From NCBI RefSeq assembly GCF_900302505.1, contig NZ_OMOJ01000003.1, positions 1-64,000 of the forward strand: DNA of 64,000 bases, given 5' to 3'. Below are positions 1-8,836 of the stretch, piece by piece (position 1 is the first letter of the stretch; each line of letters begins with the position of its first letter). Source of the DNA: Pseudoprimorskyibacter insulae. GTDB lineage: Bacteria > Pseudomonadota > Alphaproteobacteria > Rhodobacterales > Rhodobacteraceae. The notes under the pieces were generated by a model. The model saw nothing but the letters and a program-made list of their open reading frames with translations. It searched no databases and was not told where the DNA came from. Made by a program: the position numbers and the translations under genes.

Positions 1-262
1 GGGTGATGGCATCGCCGCGCGCCTCAATCTCATCGGCGATGGCGTTCAAAAACGCCGCCCGTTCCGCACGCGTGCTGTAGCCGTAGGACCAAAACGCCTC
101 CTCGGCCGCCTCACAGGCGCGGTTGACTAGATCGGTCGTGCCAACGCTAAACGCATGCGCCGGACCATGCGCCGGCTCCGAAGTGAACTTGGCCTCACCG
201 CCAACCCACTCCCCAGCAATCAGGTGGTTGCCGTGTGGCGTGAATGTTTTGTCGTCAAGCAT
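1..262 (-). CDS. Aldehyde dehydrogenase, N-terminal part (probably 2,5-dioxovalerate dehydrogenase)
   Basis: Only the first 87 codons lie in the window; the gene runs off the left edge. The product begins MLDDKTFTPHGNHLIAGEWV and continues with the aldehyde dehydrogenase N-terminal strand and helix pattern (AGEWV, then AAEEAFWSYGYSTRAERAAF). The ATG at 262 has AGGGAG six bases upstream. Next to sugar-acid dehydratases, the likely role is NAD(P)-dependent oxidation of 2-oxoglutarate semialdehyde to 2-oxoglutarate, the last step of a Weimberg-type route. That substrate is inferred from context, since the catalytic Cys and Glu lie outside the window. A palindrome at 369-378 lies 107 bases upstream. 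Confidence 0.75.
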   Translation of the reverse strand, partial: MLDDKTFTPHGNHLIAGEWVGGEAKFTSEPAHGPAHAFSVGTTDLVNRACEAAEEAFWSYGYSTRAERAAFLNAIADEIEARGDAIT

Positions 263-368
263 GAAATGCTCCCTTGCTTGGCACGCTGGGCGGTGACGGC
301 CGGGTGTTAACCATTCGGGCCAGATGCCGTGTCGAAATTTTGCCAAGCCGCGCGGACGCGACTCGGGA

Positions 369-378
369 TGGTATACCA
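369..378. promoter_or_regulatory. Putative GntR operator, palindrome TGGTATACCA
   Basis: A perfect 10-bp palindrome in the 155-base gap between the UxaA-like gene and the aldehyde dehydrogenase. It has the form TRRTATAYYA shared with sites at 9944-9953 and 13893-13902, and resembles the core of ExuR/UxuR-type GntR operators. It is inferred to be a target of the GntR/FCD regulator encoded at 10035. Confidence 0.5.
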
Positions 379-417
379 GATTTGACCGCCGCCAACACCC
401 GCCAACGGCATAGGTCC

Positions 418-1950
418 TTAGCCCGTCACACCGATGGGCCAAGGCGCAAATTCATCCTCGCCAAGACCCAGCATTTCGGATTTCGAAGGCTGGCCACTGG
501 CCACGGCAAGAATGCAATCAAAGATCTGCTGGCCAAGGTCTTCCAGCGTCATATCGCCATCGATCACCGTGCCGCAGTTGATATCCATATCGCCCTGCAT
601 TCGGGTGAACATCGGTGTATTGCTGGCCAGCTTGATCGTCGGCGCCGGGACTGAGCCAAAGCACGACCCGCGCCCTGTGGTGAAACAGATCAGGGTCGCA
701 CCGCCCGCAATTTGGCCGGTCGCGGCAACGGGGTCAAAGCCCGGTGTATCCATAATGACCAGCCCGCGTTCGCGCACAGGTTCGGCATATTTATAGACCG
801 CGTTGATCCCGGTAGCGCCGCCCTTTTTCGACCCGCCAAGCGCCTTTTCGATGACATTGGCCAGACCGCCGGCGTTGTTACCGGGGCCAACGCGGCCATT
901 CATCTGCACGTCTTTGCCCGCGTTATAGTCCAGCCACCAATTGATCCGGTCGATGAACTGGCGGCCCACGGCCTCAGATTTCGCGCGGGCGGTCAACGTG
1001 TGCTCTACCCCGTAAAGTTCTGGTGTTTCGGACAAAATCGCTGTTCCGCCGTGCCGGGTCAGAAGATCCATCGCACGGCCCAAACCGGGGTTTGCCGACA
1101 GACCAGAAAACCCATCAGACCCGCCGCATTGCAGGCCGACCATGATGTGTTCAGCGCTGGCCGGGGCGCGGGATGTCTTGTTCGCCTCTTCCAGCATTTC
1201 GCGAATGATGCGTTTGCCCTCATCCACTGCCGCAGCGGTGCCGCCAATGGTCTGCATGGTCAGGGTGCGCATCATTTTGCCGGTGGCCAAATGTTCGGCT
1301 GCCATGAAATCGGGGATGTTGTTTCGCTCGCACCCGAGCGAGACCACCAGCGCCCCGGCGGTGTTGGGGTGGCGAATGTAGCCCGACAAGGTCCGGCGCA
1401 GCAAATCCATCGGCTCGCCCGTCATCTCCATCCCGCAGCCTTGTTGGTGCACAAAGGCCACCACACCATCGACATTGGGATAGTCGGCCAGACGTTCTTC
1501 GTCGAAATACTGGCTGAGTTTGCGGGCCACGGTCGCGGCGCAGTTTACCGTGATGAAAATGCCAATAAAATTGCGGGTGCCCACCCGTCCATCGGCGCGG
1601 TGATACCCCATGAACTGGGCGCGTTGATTTTCGGGCAGCAGATCGGCAGGCACATAGTCCTGCGCAAAGCGATAGTCCTTTTGGAAATCGTCCATCAGCA
1701 CATTGTGGCTGTGCAGCCATGTGCCGGGTGCGATGTCTTCGCCCGCAAAACCGATGATCGTGTCGTATTTGCGAACGGGGTTGCCCTTGGCAATCGCCTC
1801 GGTCGCGATCTTGTGGCCCAGCGGGATGTCATGTCGCGCGATCAGCCCTGCGCCAACATCCGTGCCAGCCGCGATCTCAACCCGCGCGACAACCACATTG
1901 TCCCGGTCATCCAATCGAATGACCGGGGATTTTTCAGCGAGCTGAACCAT
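418..1950 (-). CDS. UxaA-family altronate/galactarate-type dehydratase
   Basis: A 510-residue protein with an N-terminal SAF-type domain (about residues 1-95) and the large dehydratase domain of the UxaA/GarD family (RVGTRNFIGIFITVNCAATV, GCGMEM, GLQCGGSDGFSGLSANPGLG). The family dehydrates aldonic or aldaric acids, often with Fe2+. The start at 1950 is chosen because it forms a TGATG overlap with the stop of the upstream gene; an ATG eight codons earlier would sit inside that gene. The two domains are fused as in E. coli UxaA, whereas some relatives encode them separately. The substrate cannot be read from sequence; context suggests a hexonate, hexarate or pentonate. Confidence 0.8.
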   Translation of the reverse strand: MVQLAEKSPVIRLDDRDNVVVARVEIAAGTDVGAGLIARHDIPLGHKIATEAIAKGNPVRKYDTIIGFAGEDIAPGTWLHSHNVLMDDFQKDYRFAQDYVPADLLPENQRAQFMGYHRADGRVGTRNFIGIFITVNCAATVARKLSQYFDEERLADYPNVDGVVAFVHQQGCGMEMTGEPMDLLRRTLSGYIRHPNTAGALVVSLGCERNNIPDFMAAEHLATGKMMRTLTMQTIGGTAAAVDEGKRIIREMLEEANKTSRAPASAEHIMVGLQCGGSDGFSGLSANPGLGRAMDLLTRHGGTAILSETPELYGVEHTLTARAKSEAVGRQFIDRINWWLDYNAGKDVQMNGRVGPGNNAGGLANVIEKALGGSKKGGATGINAVYKYAEPVRERGLVIMDTPGFDPVAATGQIAGGATLICFTTGRGSCFGSVPAPTIKLASNTPMFTRMQGDMDINCGTVIDGDMTLEDLGQQIFDCILAVASGQPSKSEMLGLGEDEFAPWPIGVTG

Positions 1951-2663
1951 CAGCGCCCCGTTTCTTTGCGCCAAGCGGCGAATTTCTCCAGGTTGTCTTC
2001 CTTGGTCGGGGGATAGAGGCCGATGATCGTTTCGCCGGCTTTGACCTGCGAGACAACGAAATCTTCGAAGGCGGTCATTTCCACGGCTTCGGCGGCCACT
2101 TCGTCGGCCAAATGCGCGGGAATGACGATCACGCTGTCATCATCGCCAACAATGATGTCGCCGGGGAACACAGCCGCATCACCACAGCCGATCGGCACGT
2201 TGATGTCGATAGCCTCGTGATGGGTCAGGTTCGTCGGGCTGGAGGGGCGGTTGTGATAGGCGGGCATGTCCAGTTCGGCAATGCGCATGGCATCGCGGAA
2301 CCCGCCATCGGTCACAACGCCTTCGCCGCCCCGCATCATCAGACGGGTGATCAGGATATCGCCAGCCGAGGCCGCGCGCGGGTCTTTGCGGCTGTCCATG
2401 ACAAACACCGAGCCCGCCGGGCATTCCTCAATCGCTTTGCGCTGCGGATGGTCGGGGTTGCGGAATTCGGCCAGTGTGTTGCGGTCTTCGCGGGCGGGCA
2501 TGTAGCGCAGGGTGAATGCGGGGCCGACCATGTTGCGGCCCTTCGCGGCCACCGGGTGCACGTCTTGGATCACCTGATTGCGCAGCCCGCGTTTATAGAG
2601 CGCGGTCGCCAGCGTTGCGACCGAAACAGTGCGAAGCTTTTCAATGGTTTCTGAGGCGGTCAT
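1950..2663 (-). CDS. RraA / HMG-aldolase-family protein
   Basis: A 237-residue member of the RraA-like (4-hydroxy-4-methyl-2-oxoglutarate aldolase) fold. It shows GGFRD, the conserved metal/substrate site, and the typical strand GDIIVGDDDSVIVIP. In catabolic clusters such proteins act as class II pyruvate aldolases or oxaloacetate decarboxylases rather than RNase E regulators. The sequence at the junction is TAAGTGATG: the ATG at 2663 has AAGGA seven bases upstream and is preferred over the GTG at 2666. It is translationally coupled to both neighbours. Its exact reaction here is unknown; cleavage of a 2-keto-3-deoxy acid is one possibility. Confidence 0.75.
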   Translation of the reverse strand: MTASETIEKLRTVSVATLATALYKRGLRNQVIQDVHPVAAKGRNMVGPAFTLRYMPAREDRNTLAEFRNPDHPQRKAIEECPAGSVFVMDSRKDPRAASAGDILITRLMMRGGEGVVTDGGFRDAMRIAELDMPAYHNRPSSPTNLTHHEAIDINVPIGCGDAAVFPGDIIVGDDDSVIVIPAHLADEVAAEAVEMTAFEDFVVSQVKAGETIIGLYPPTKEDNLEKFAAWRKETGR

Positions 2664-2666
2664 CAC

Positions 2667-3572
2667 TTAGTCCTTCAGCAGATCCGCCGCACGCAGGAAG
2701 TCGCGCAGACGGGTGGATTGGTCTTCGGTCAGCGGCCAGGCCGAGGGCGGACGGGTTGGACCGCAGTCTTGCCCCATCATCTGCAAGGCCGTTTTGACGC
2801 CGGTCACATTGGTGCCGCCCAATTCTTCGGCGCGGATGTCTTCGAACACCTTCATCTCGGCAATCAGATTGTCCGCAAGGACATAATCGCCTGCATCCAA
2901 CGCGGCATGGATCGCCACCGACCGTTCCGGCCAGACGTTGATCAGCCCCGATGTAAAGCCGCGTGCGCCCACGGCATAAAGCGGCGGCGCCCAGACTTCG
3001 GCCAGACCGCCGACCCAGATCACATCCTCGGGCGAGGCTTTGATCGCCGCGCTTAGGCGCATCGGGTTGGGCGTGGCCCATTTGACACCGGCCACACCTT
3101 CGATCGAACAGATTTTGCCGATCATATCGGTGCCAATGGCATCGTTGCGCAGATATAGGACCAGCGGCGTGCCCTGCCCGGCCTCGGCCACGCGGGCGAT
3201 GTAGTCATAAAGGCCACGCGGCGACATGAACGGATCTGGCGGCTGATGCACCATCAACCCTGCACAGCCCGCCTTGGCCGAGGCCCTTGCCAGCGCGCAG
3301 GCCTCATTGATCGACCGGCCAACGCCGCCAACGACCGGCACGCGGCCATCCACGATTTCGGTCACGGCATAGGCCATGCGTTCGGCCTCATCCGCGGTCA
3401 GGCCGTAATATTCGCCCGTGTTGCCATTTACCGTCAGAACATGGACGCCCGCATTTACGGCACGATCCACGATTGGGGTCAGGCGGGCGGTATCAAGCTG
3501 ATCCTCCGCATCAAAGGGGGTGACAAGAATACCGGAAATGCCGGTCAGGCTTTGGGCCAGTTCAAATCCCAT
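2667..3572 (-). CDS. DHDPS/NAL-family lyase or 2-keto-3-deoxy acid dehydratase
   Basis: A 301-residue TIM-barrel protein of the dihydrodipicolinate synthase / N-acetylneuraminate lyase family. It shows the N-terminal SGILVTPFD strand, a NGNTGEYYGL loop (GxxGE-type), the catalytic Tyr region VLYLRN and the Schiff-base Lys in GVKWATP. Members in sugar-acid clusters are 2-keto-3-deoxy-pentonate or 5-dehydro-4-deoxyglucarate dehydratases that yield 2-oxoglutarate semialdehyde, or retro-aldolases. The neighbouring aldehyde dehydrogenase favours the dehydratase role. The start has AGGA seven bases upstream and overlaps the preceding gene by 11 bases. It is not lysine-pathway DapA, judging by context. 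Confidence 0.8.
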   Translation of the reverse strand: MGFELAQSLTGISGILVTPFDAEDQLDTARLTPIVDRAVNAGVHVLTVNGNTGEYYGLTADEAERMAYAVTEIVDGRVPVVGGVGRSINEACALARASAKAGCAGLMVHQPPDPFMSPRGLYDYIARVAEAGQGTPLVLYLRNDAIGTDMIGKICSIEGVAGVKWATPNPMRLSAAIKASPEDVIWVGGLAEVWAPPLYAVGARGFTSGLINVWPERSVAIHAALDAGDYVLADNLIAEMKVFEDIRAEELGGTNVTGVKTALQMMGQDCGPTRPPSAWPLTEDQSTRLRDFLRAADLLKD

Positions 3573-4767
3573 GAGTGTTTCCTACGCTTACTGTGTTGCG
3601 CGTCCAATCGCGCCCTTGGCCGGTAATGCTCAGGCCCAGACCCGGACGATCCGGGACCGCCACGCGGCCATTTTCAATGTCCAAACGTTCGTTGAACAGC
3701 GGCTCAAGCATGTGGAAATGCTCAACCCAAGTCTCCTCTGGGTATGCCGCTGCCAGATGGATTTGCAGCTCCATCATCCAATGCGGCGCCAGATCCACGC
3801 GGCACGCCTCGGCCATTGCCATTACCTTGAGGAAGGGCGTCACACCTCCGATGCGCGGGGCATCGGTTTGGCAGATGTCGCAGCCGCCCTTGCGGATCAG
3901 GTCGAACGCCTCGGCGGTCGAGGTCAGCATCTCGCCCGTCGCAATCGGGGTGGCCAGATTGTCGGCCAACATGGCGTGGCCTTCGAAATCCAGCGCGTCC
4001 AGCGGCTCTTCGATGAAGCCAAGGCCCATGTCATCAACGATGCGCCCAAATTGCAGAGCATAGGCGCGGTCCCATTGCTGGTTGGCGTCGATCATCAGCG
4101 GGATATCGTCGGGCAGATGGCTGCGCATCGCATCGATGCGGCGCAGGTCGATCATGCCGTCGGGCTGGCCAACCTTCATCTTGATCCCGCCAATCCCCGA
4201 GGCAAGCGAGGTGTCAGCGGCTGCCTTCATCTCATCGACTGAGGCTTGCAGGTATTGGCCGTCCGAGTTGTAGATCCGCACCGTATCACGATGCGCGCCG
4301 AACAATTTCGCCAGCGGCAACCCTGCCCGTTTGGCCTTCATATCCCAAAGCGCGGTATCAAAGGCGGCAATCACCTGCGGCCCAAGACCACCACGGCCAA
4401 GCGAGTTGACCTGCCAGCGCAGCTTTTCCCAAAGGCGGTCAATGTCGTTGGGGTCTTCACCGATCAGCGCCGGCGCGATCTCAGCCGCCAGCGCGAATTG
4501 CGCCGCCCCCCCATTGCGCAGTGTATAGCCATAACCAAGGCCGGTTTGACCCGCCTCGCTGACGGCCTCGACCAGCAGAATATCGACCGAATCCAAGGGC
4601 TTCTGACGCCCTGTTAGAACCTTGGCGTCGGAAATGGCTTGCGGAAAGGGCACAAGGATATGGCTGACTTTCAGCCCGGCAATTGCATCTTGGCTGGCCT
4701 TACCACGGGCGGCACCGCCAAAAGCAGTGCGCGCCGCGATCCGGCGTCGTGACAAATCAAGCGGCAT
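3562..4767 (-). CDS. Enolase-superfamily sugar-acid dehydratase (mandelate racemase/muconate lactonizing type)
   Basis: A 401-residue protein with the MR/MLE capping domain (about 30-150) and barrel. Visible active-site parts are the KMKVG lysine motif (KxK type), the metal ligands in DANQQW, FIEEP and ATGE, and a late His in APHWMMELQIHL that can serve as acid. This pattern is closest in memory to L-talarate/galactarate dehydratases. The reaction would be loss of water from an acid sugar to give a 2-keto-3-deoxy acid. The start codon directly follows the stop of the IlvD/Edd gene (TAAATG). Having two further dehydratases of other families in the same operon suggests that several acid substrates funnel into one route. 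Confidence 0.8.
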   Translation of the reverse strand: MPLDLSRRRIAARTAFGGAARGKASQDAIAGLKVSHILVPFPQAISDAKVLTGRQKPLDSVDILLVEAVSEAGQTGLGYGYTLRNGGAAQFALAAEIAPALIGEDPNDIDRLWEKLRWQVNSLGRGGLGPQVIAAFDTALWDMKAKRAGLPLAKLFGAHRDTVRIYNSDGQYLQASVDEMKAAADTSLASGIGGIKMKVGQPDGMIDLRRIDAMRSHLPDDIPLMIDANQQWDRAYALQFGRIVDDMGLGFIEEPLDALDFEGHAMLADNLATPIATGEMLTSTAEAFDLIRKGGCDICQTDAPRIGGVTPFLKVMAMAEACRVDLAPHWMMELQIHLAAAYPEETWVEHFHMLEPLFNERLDIENGRVAVPDRPGLGLSITGQGRDWTRNTVSVGNTHGI

Positions 4768-6504
4768 TTAGTTGATCTCCGGCTCGGGCACGGGGGCGCC
4801 ATAATCCGTTGTGAGGAAATCGAAATCGCAGCCTTTGTCCGCCTGTTCGATATGTTTGCTGAACATGGCTCCATAGCCCCGTTCATAGCGCGGCTCTGGT
4901 GCGACCCATGCCTTGCGACGCTCGGCCAGATCTTCGTCTGACACTTCGACATTCAGCGTGCGGCTCGGGATATCCATCGCGATGATATCGCCGGTTTTCA
5001 CCAAGGCCAATGGCCCGCCCACATAGGCTTCGGGCGCGACGTGCAGCACGCATGCGCCATAGGACGTGCCGGACATACGCGCATCCGACAGGCGCACCAT
5101 ATCACGGTGTCCGTCTTTCAGCAGCGCCTGCGGCATCGGGATCATCCCCCATTCCGGCATCCCCGGCCCGCCCTGCGGCCCTGCATTGCGCAGGATCAGA
5201 ACGCTGTCGGGCGTCATTGGGTAGTCAGGATCGCTGATGATCTTTTTCATCTCGGCATAGGTGTCGGCCACGATGGCCGGGCCGCGATGCACCATGAACT
5301 TGGCATCCATCGCCGCCGGTTTGATCACCGCGCCATCAGGCGCAAGATTGCCGCGCAGCACAGCCAGCGATCCTTGGTGGTAGACCGGGTTCGACAAGGG
5401 CCGGATCACATCGTCATTGTAGTTCTGCGCGTCCGCGATGGTTTCGCCCAGCGTTTTGCCGGTCACCGTCACAACCGAGGTGTCCAGCTTGTCGCCCAAT
5501 TCCTTCATCAAGGCAGGCAGGCCGCCCGCATAGAAGAAATCCTCCATCAGGTATTCTTTGCCGGTGGGCCGGATATTGGCCAGAACCGGGATTTCGTGGC
5601 CGACCGCATCCAGATCATCCAGACCCCAGTCAATCCCGGCGCGGCGCGCCATGGCGATCAGGTGAATGATGGCATTGGTCGAACAGCCCGTCGCCATGGC
5701 AACGACTGTTGCGTTGCGGGTCGAGGCGGGCGTGATGATCTTGTCGGGTGTCAGGTCTTCCCAGACCATGTCGACGATGCGGCGACCGCACGCCTTGCTC
5801 ATGCGCTTGTGGCCCGCATCGGGCGCCGGGATCGACGACGCGCCCGGCAGCGTCAGTCCAAAGCCTTCGGCAATGCTCATCATTGTGCTGGCAGTGCCCA
5901 TGGTCATGCAGGTGCCATAGCTGCGGGCGATGCCGCCCTGAACACCATCCCATTGTTCTTTGCCAATCGTACCGGCGCGGCGTTCGTCCCAGTATTTCCA
6001 GACATCGGTGCCCGAGCCCAGCTTTGCCCCTGCATAGTTCCCGCGCAGCATCGCCCCGGCAGGCAGGAAGATGAACGGCACGCCAGCCGAAACCGCGCCC
6101 ATCACCAATGCGGGCGTGGATTTGTCACAGCCACCCAACAAAACGACACCGTCCACCGGATGGGCGCGAATGGTCTCTTCGACCTCCATCGCGCCCATGT
6201 TGCGGTACAGCATCGAGGTCGGCTTTAGAAATTGCTCCGAGAAGGAATGGACCGGCATTTCCACCGGCAGCCCCCCGGCCTGATAGACCCCTTGCTTCAC
6301 ATATTCCGCGCGGTCGCGCAGATGGTGGTGACAAGGTGACAGATCTGACCAGGTGTTGATGATTGCGATGACAGGTTTGCCTTCCCAGTCTTCGCTGTCC
6401 AGCCCCATCTGCATGGCCCGGCTGCGGTGGCCGAACGACCTTAGGTCGTCCGGCGCGAACCAACGTGCGGATCGCAGATCTTTGTATTCCTTCTTGGGTG
6501 CCAA
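4768..6504 (-). CDS. IlvD/Edd-family dehydratase, L-arabinonate dehydratase-like
   Basis: A 578-residue protein of the dihydroxyacid/phosphogluconate dehydratase family, the length typical of pentonate dehydratases. Three cysteines positioned like the [2Fe-2S] ligands are visible in SPCHHHLRD, LGGCDKSTPA and YGTCMTMGTA. The HHHLRDRAEYVKQG stretch is typical of the arabinonate/xylonate branch rather than IlvD. It would convert a pentonate to 2-keto-3-deoxypentonate. The start is a TTG at 6504 with GGAG seven bases upstream. The next in-frame ATG is about 30 codons in and would remove the conserved ARWFAPDDLRSFGHRSR block, so TTG is strongly supported. Confidence 0.85.
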   Translation of the reverse strand: MAPKKEYKDLRSARWFAPDDLRSFGHRSRAMQMGLDSEDWEGKPVIAIINTWSDLSPCHHHLRDRAEYVKQGVYQAGGLPVEMPVHSFSEQFLKPTSMLYRNMGAMEVEETIRAHPVDGVVLLGGCDKSTPALVMGAVSAGVPFIFLPAGAMLRGNYAGAKLGSGTDVWKYWDERRAGTIGKEQWDGVQGGIARSYGTCMTMGTASTMMSIAEGFGLTLPGASSIPAPDAGHKRMSKACGRRIVDMVWEDLTPDKIITPASTRNATVVAMATGCSTNAIIHLIAMARRAGIDWGLDDLDAVGHEIPVLANIRPTGKEYLMEDFFYAGGLPALMKELGDKLDTSVVTVTGKTLGETIADAQNYNDDVIRPLSNPVYHQGSLAVLRGNLAPDGAVIKPAAMDAKFMVHRGPAIVADTYAEMKKIISDPDYPMTPDSVLILRNAGPQGGPGMPEWGMIPMPQALLKDGHRDMVRLSDARMSGTSYGACVLHVAPEAYVGGPLALVKTGDIIAMDIPSRTLNVEVSDEDLAERRKAWVAPEPRYERGYGAMFSKHIEQADKGCDFDFLTTDYGAPVPEPEIN

Positions 6505-6516
6505 GACGTCTTCTCC

Positions 6517-6639
6517 TTACGAAATCGGCTGTGCAAAGGTGAACATGAGCCAGATCACAACCAGGGCCAAAGCAACGCCCCCGATCCAGGGCCAAGGCCC
6601 GTAGTGATCCATGTCTTTGCGACTATCGCGTCCAATCAT
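6517..6639 (-). CDS. 40-residue single-pass membrane protein between TRAP permease and dehydratase
   Basis: A short ORF in the 147-base gap between the fused TRAP permease and the IlvD/Edd gene. It begins MIGRDSRKDMDHYGPWPWIG and continues with one hydrophobic helix (GVALALVVIWLMFTFA), ending QPIS. The ATG at 6639 has a near-perfect GGAGG eight bases upstream, starting right after the permease stop codon (TAAGGAGG), and its own stop is 12 bases before the TTG of the next gene, so it fills the gap as a normal operon member. The polar N-terminus with one helix suggests a small subunit or stabiliser of the TRAP complex; this is inference. I do not recognise a named family. Confidence 0.75.
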   Translation of the reverse strand: MIGRDSRKDMDHYGPWPWIGGVALALVVIWLMFTFAQPIS

Positions 6640-6651
6640 TTGTTTACCTCC

Positions 6652-8727
6652 TTACCCAAGAATCTCAGGCAGCCACAGGGCGATTTGCGGGAACAGCATC
6701 ACAAGGCCAAGACCGATGATCTGCAACACGATGAACGGAAGAACGGCCAGAAAGATTTCCTGCAAGGTGACGTCCTTGGGCGCAACCGACTTCAGCCAGA
6801 AGCAAGCCGGGCCAAAGGGCGGCGACAGGAAATAAATCTGAATGTTCATCACGAACAGAATGCCGAACCAGATCTTGGCTTGGTCTTCTGTCAGGCCCAG
6901 TTCCGGGGCCAGGGTCATGACCACAGGGGCAAAGACCGGCACGGTGATCAGAACGATGGCGATCCATTCCATGAAGGTGCCCAGCACCATCAGGATCAAC
7001 ATCATCACAACCACGGTGCCCATGGCGCTCAGACCCAGATCGAGGAACAGCGAGCGCATGAACTCACCGCCGCCGACAAGGTTGAAGATGCCAACAAAGC
7101 TCACGGCGCCAAGGATCAGCCACAAGATTGTGCCGACAGTGGTCATCGTGCCCAGCAGGGCCGCCGAAATCACATTCCATTTGAACTGATTTCGAACGGC
7201 GGCCACAACCAGCGCGCCAATACAGCCCACAGCCGCGGCTTCGGTCACCGAGGCAACACCGCCATAGATCGACCCCATCACAGCGGCGATCAGTAGCACG
7301 CACAGGATCACGGCGATGATACGTTCGCGGCCCAGTTTCTGGTCTTCACCCGTCATGGCGGCCACCTCGGCGGCGGTCGGAGCCAGCGAATGGTCCAGGT
7401 TGACGCGGACCAGCACGTAACCGGCGTAGAACACCGCCAGCATGATGCCCGGAATGGCCCCTGCCATGAACAGATCGCCAATGCCAACCTCAGCCGACAG
7501 GCCGTAGACGATCATGATGATCGACGGCGGGATCAGCGTGGCCAAAGCGCCTGACGCACAGATCAGACCGATGGTCAGTTTGCGGTCATAGCCAAGGCGG
7601 AACATCTGCGGCAGGGCAACAAGGCCCAGCATCACGATCTCGCCGCCCATCACGCCCGACATGGCGGCCAGAATGACGGCCACAACGGTTGTTTGTACGG
7701 CCACACCGCCGCGCAGATTGCCTGCAAAGATGCTCATGGCGTCAAACAGGTCTTCTGCGATGCCCGCCCGTTCCAGGATCGATGCCATCAGTACGAAGAA
7801 CGGCACCGCCACAAGGCTATAGTGTTCCAGCAGGCCGACCGCGTTGGACGACACAAGGAACAGACCGCGCGGCCCGAAAAAGCCAATCGCCATAATGACC
7901 GAAACGATCAGCGTCACGACGCCCAGCGGCATGCCGGTCATCATCAGCGCGACCAGCAGCACCACCATAATCACCGAGATCGTGCCCAGATCCATCTTGC
8001 GCAGTTGCAGCGCCTTGGACGGGTCCAGCGATTTGCCGATATCCGTGATAAAGCCCGAGAAGGCCTTGGCGATCGACACATCCATCACATGGGCGAGGAA
8101 GGCCGACACGAAATAGACGACGAAATAGACCGCGACGATTTTAACCAGCGTTTTGGCCCATTTGGACGCCACATGCCGATGCAGGTTCACCGTCAGCTGC
8201 GCCAGATACATGAAGGCCCCCGTGACCATCACGCCCTTCATCATCATCGGCAGCGGCGAGTTGAAGGCCGAGCCCGATTTCTCAATCCGGCTGACCGAGT
8301 CATAAGCGCGGATCGGCGCATCCGTCAGAAGCATGTAAAGCGCAAAGATCCCGACGACCATGGCGAACAGTTCCAGCCACCATTTCTGCGTATCATTCGC
8401 CAAATCCTGAATTACCGTGATGGCGATATGGCGTTTCTTCATCGTGACATAGCCGGCCGACAGCATCCAAGCCGTGGCGCACATGACCATCACTGTTTCA
8501 AACGCCCAATAGGTTGGTGCGTTCAAAACATAGCGCGAAAAGACCTCGTACAGGGTTGCCAAGGCGGCAAACATGTACAGAACCGAAATGCCAATGCCTG
8601 ACACATGGCTGAAGTGGTCGACGATTGTATAATTCTCAATGCTGACGTCCTGCTCTTCGTGAAGCGGATCCTGTGCAGCGATTTCAATATCTGTGCTGTC
8701 GAGCTCTTGCTCAAACTGGCTGGCCAT
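6652..8727 (-). CDS. dctQM: Fused TRAP transporter permease (DctQ-DctM)
   Basis: A 691-residue inner-membrane protein joining the small DctQ subunit (about residues 35-195, with YVLNAPTYWAFETVMV) to the large DctM subunit (about 240-690, with TGMPLGVVTLIVSVIMAIGF, GALATLIPPSIIMIVYG and PPFGPACFWLKS). Together with the binding protein at 8837 it forms a Na+-driven tripartite importer for an organic or sugar acid. The ATG has AGGGG six bases upstream. The fusion through a linker helix is common in TRAP systems of marine alphaproteobacteria. Confidence 0.92.
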   Translation of the reverse strand: MASQFEQELDSTDIEIAAQDPLHEEQDVSIENYTIVDHFSHVSGIGISVLYMFAALATLYEVFSRYVLNAPTYWAFETVMVMCATAWMLSAGYVTMKKRHIAITVIQDLANDTQKWWLELFAMVVGIFALYMLLTDAPIRAYDSVSRIEKSGSAFNSPLPMMMKGVMVTGAFMYLAQLTVNLHRHVASKWAKTLVKIVAVYFVVYFVSAFLAHVMDVSIAKAFSGFITDIGKSLDPSKALQLRKMDLGTISVIMVVLLVALMMTGMPLGVVTLIVSVIMAIGFFGPRGLFLVSSNAVGLLEHYSLVAVPFFVLMASILERAGIAEDLFDAMSIFAGNLRGGVAVQTTVVAVILAAMSGVMGGEIVMLGLVALPQMFRLGYDRKLTIGLICASGALATLIPPSIIMIVYGLSAEVGIGDLFMAGAIPGIMLAVFYAGYVLVRVNLDHSLAPTAAEVAAMTGEDQKLGRERIIAVILCVLLIAAVMGSIYGGVASVTEAAAVGCIGALVVAAVRNQFKWNVISAALLGTMTTVGTILWLILGAVSFVGIFNLVGGGEFMRSLFLDLGLSAMGTVVVMMLILMVLGTFMEWIAIVLITVPVFAPVVMTLAPELGLTEDQAKIWFGILFVMNIQIYFLSPPFGPACFWLKSVAPKDVTLQEIFLAVLPFIVLQIIGLGLVMLFPQIALWLPEILG

Positions 8728-8791
8728 GGCGTGCCCCTGTTGGTCAGCACCGGATCAGGCGAACCTGTCCGGGTTTGTTGCTATATGAGAA

Positions 8792-8815
8792 GGGAGCGCC
8801 CTTTTGGGCGCTCCC
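8792..8815 (-). promoter_or_regulatory. Intercistronic stem-loop between dctP and dctQM
   Basis: A perfect 10-bp inverted repeat (GGGAGCGCCC / GGGCGCTCCC) with a four-base loop, 21 bases after the dctP stop. There is no T-run on the minus strand, so it is more likely an mRNA-stabilising or partial-attenuation hairpin that keeps binding protein in excess over permease than a full terminator. Confidence 0.75.
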
Positions 8816-8836
8816 AGTGTGGTCTACTCGGGGAGC

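Noticed and set aside
712-2016. Long plus-strand open frame of 434 codons opposite the UxaA-like gene
   Set aside because: It mirrors the codon structure of a clear enzyme gene, has His/Gly/Arg-rich shadow composition and no ribosome site.
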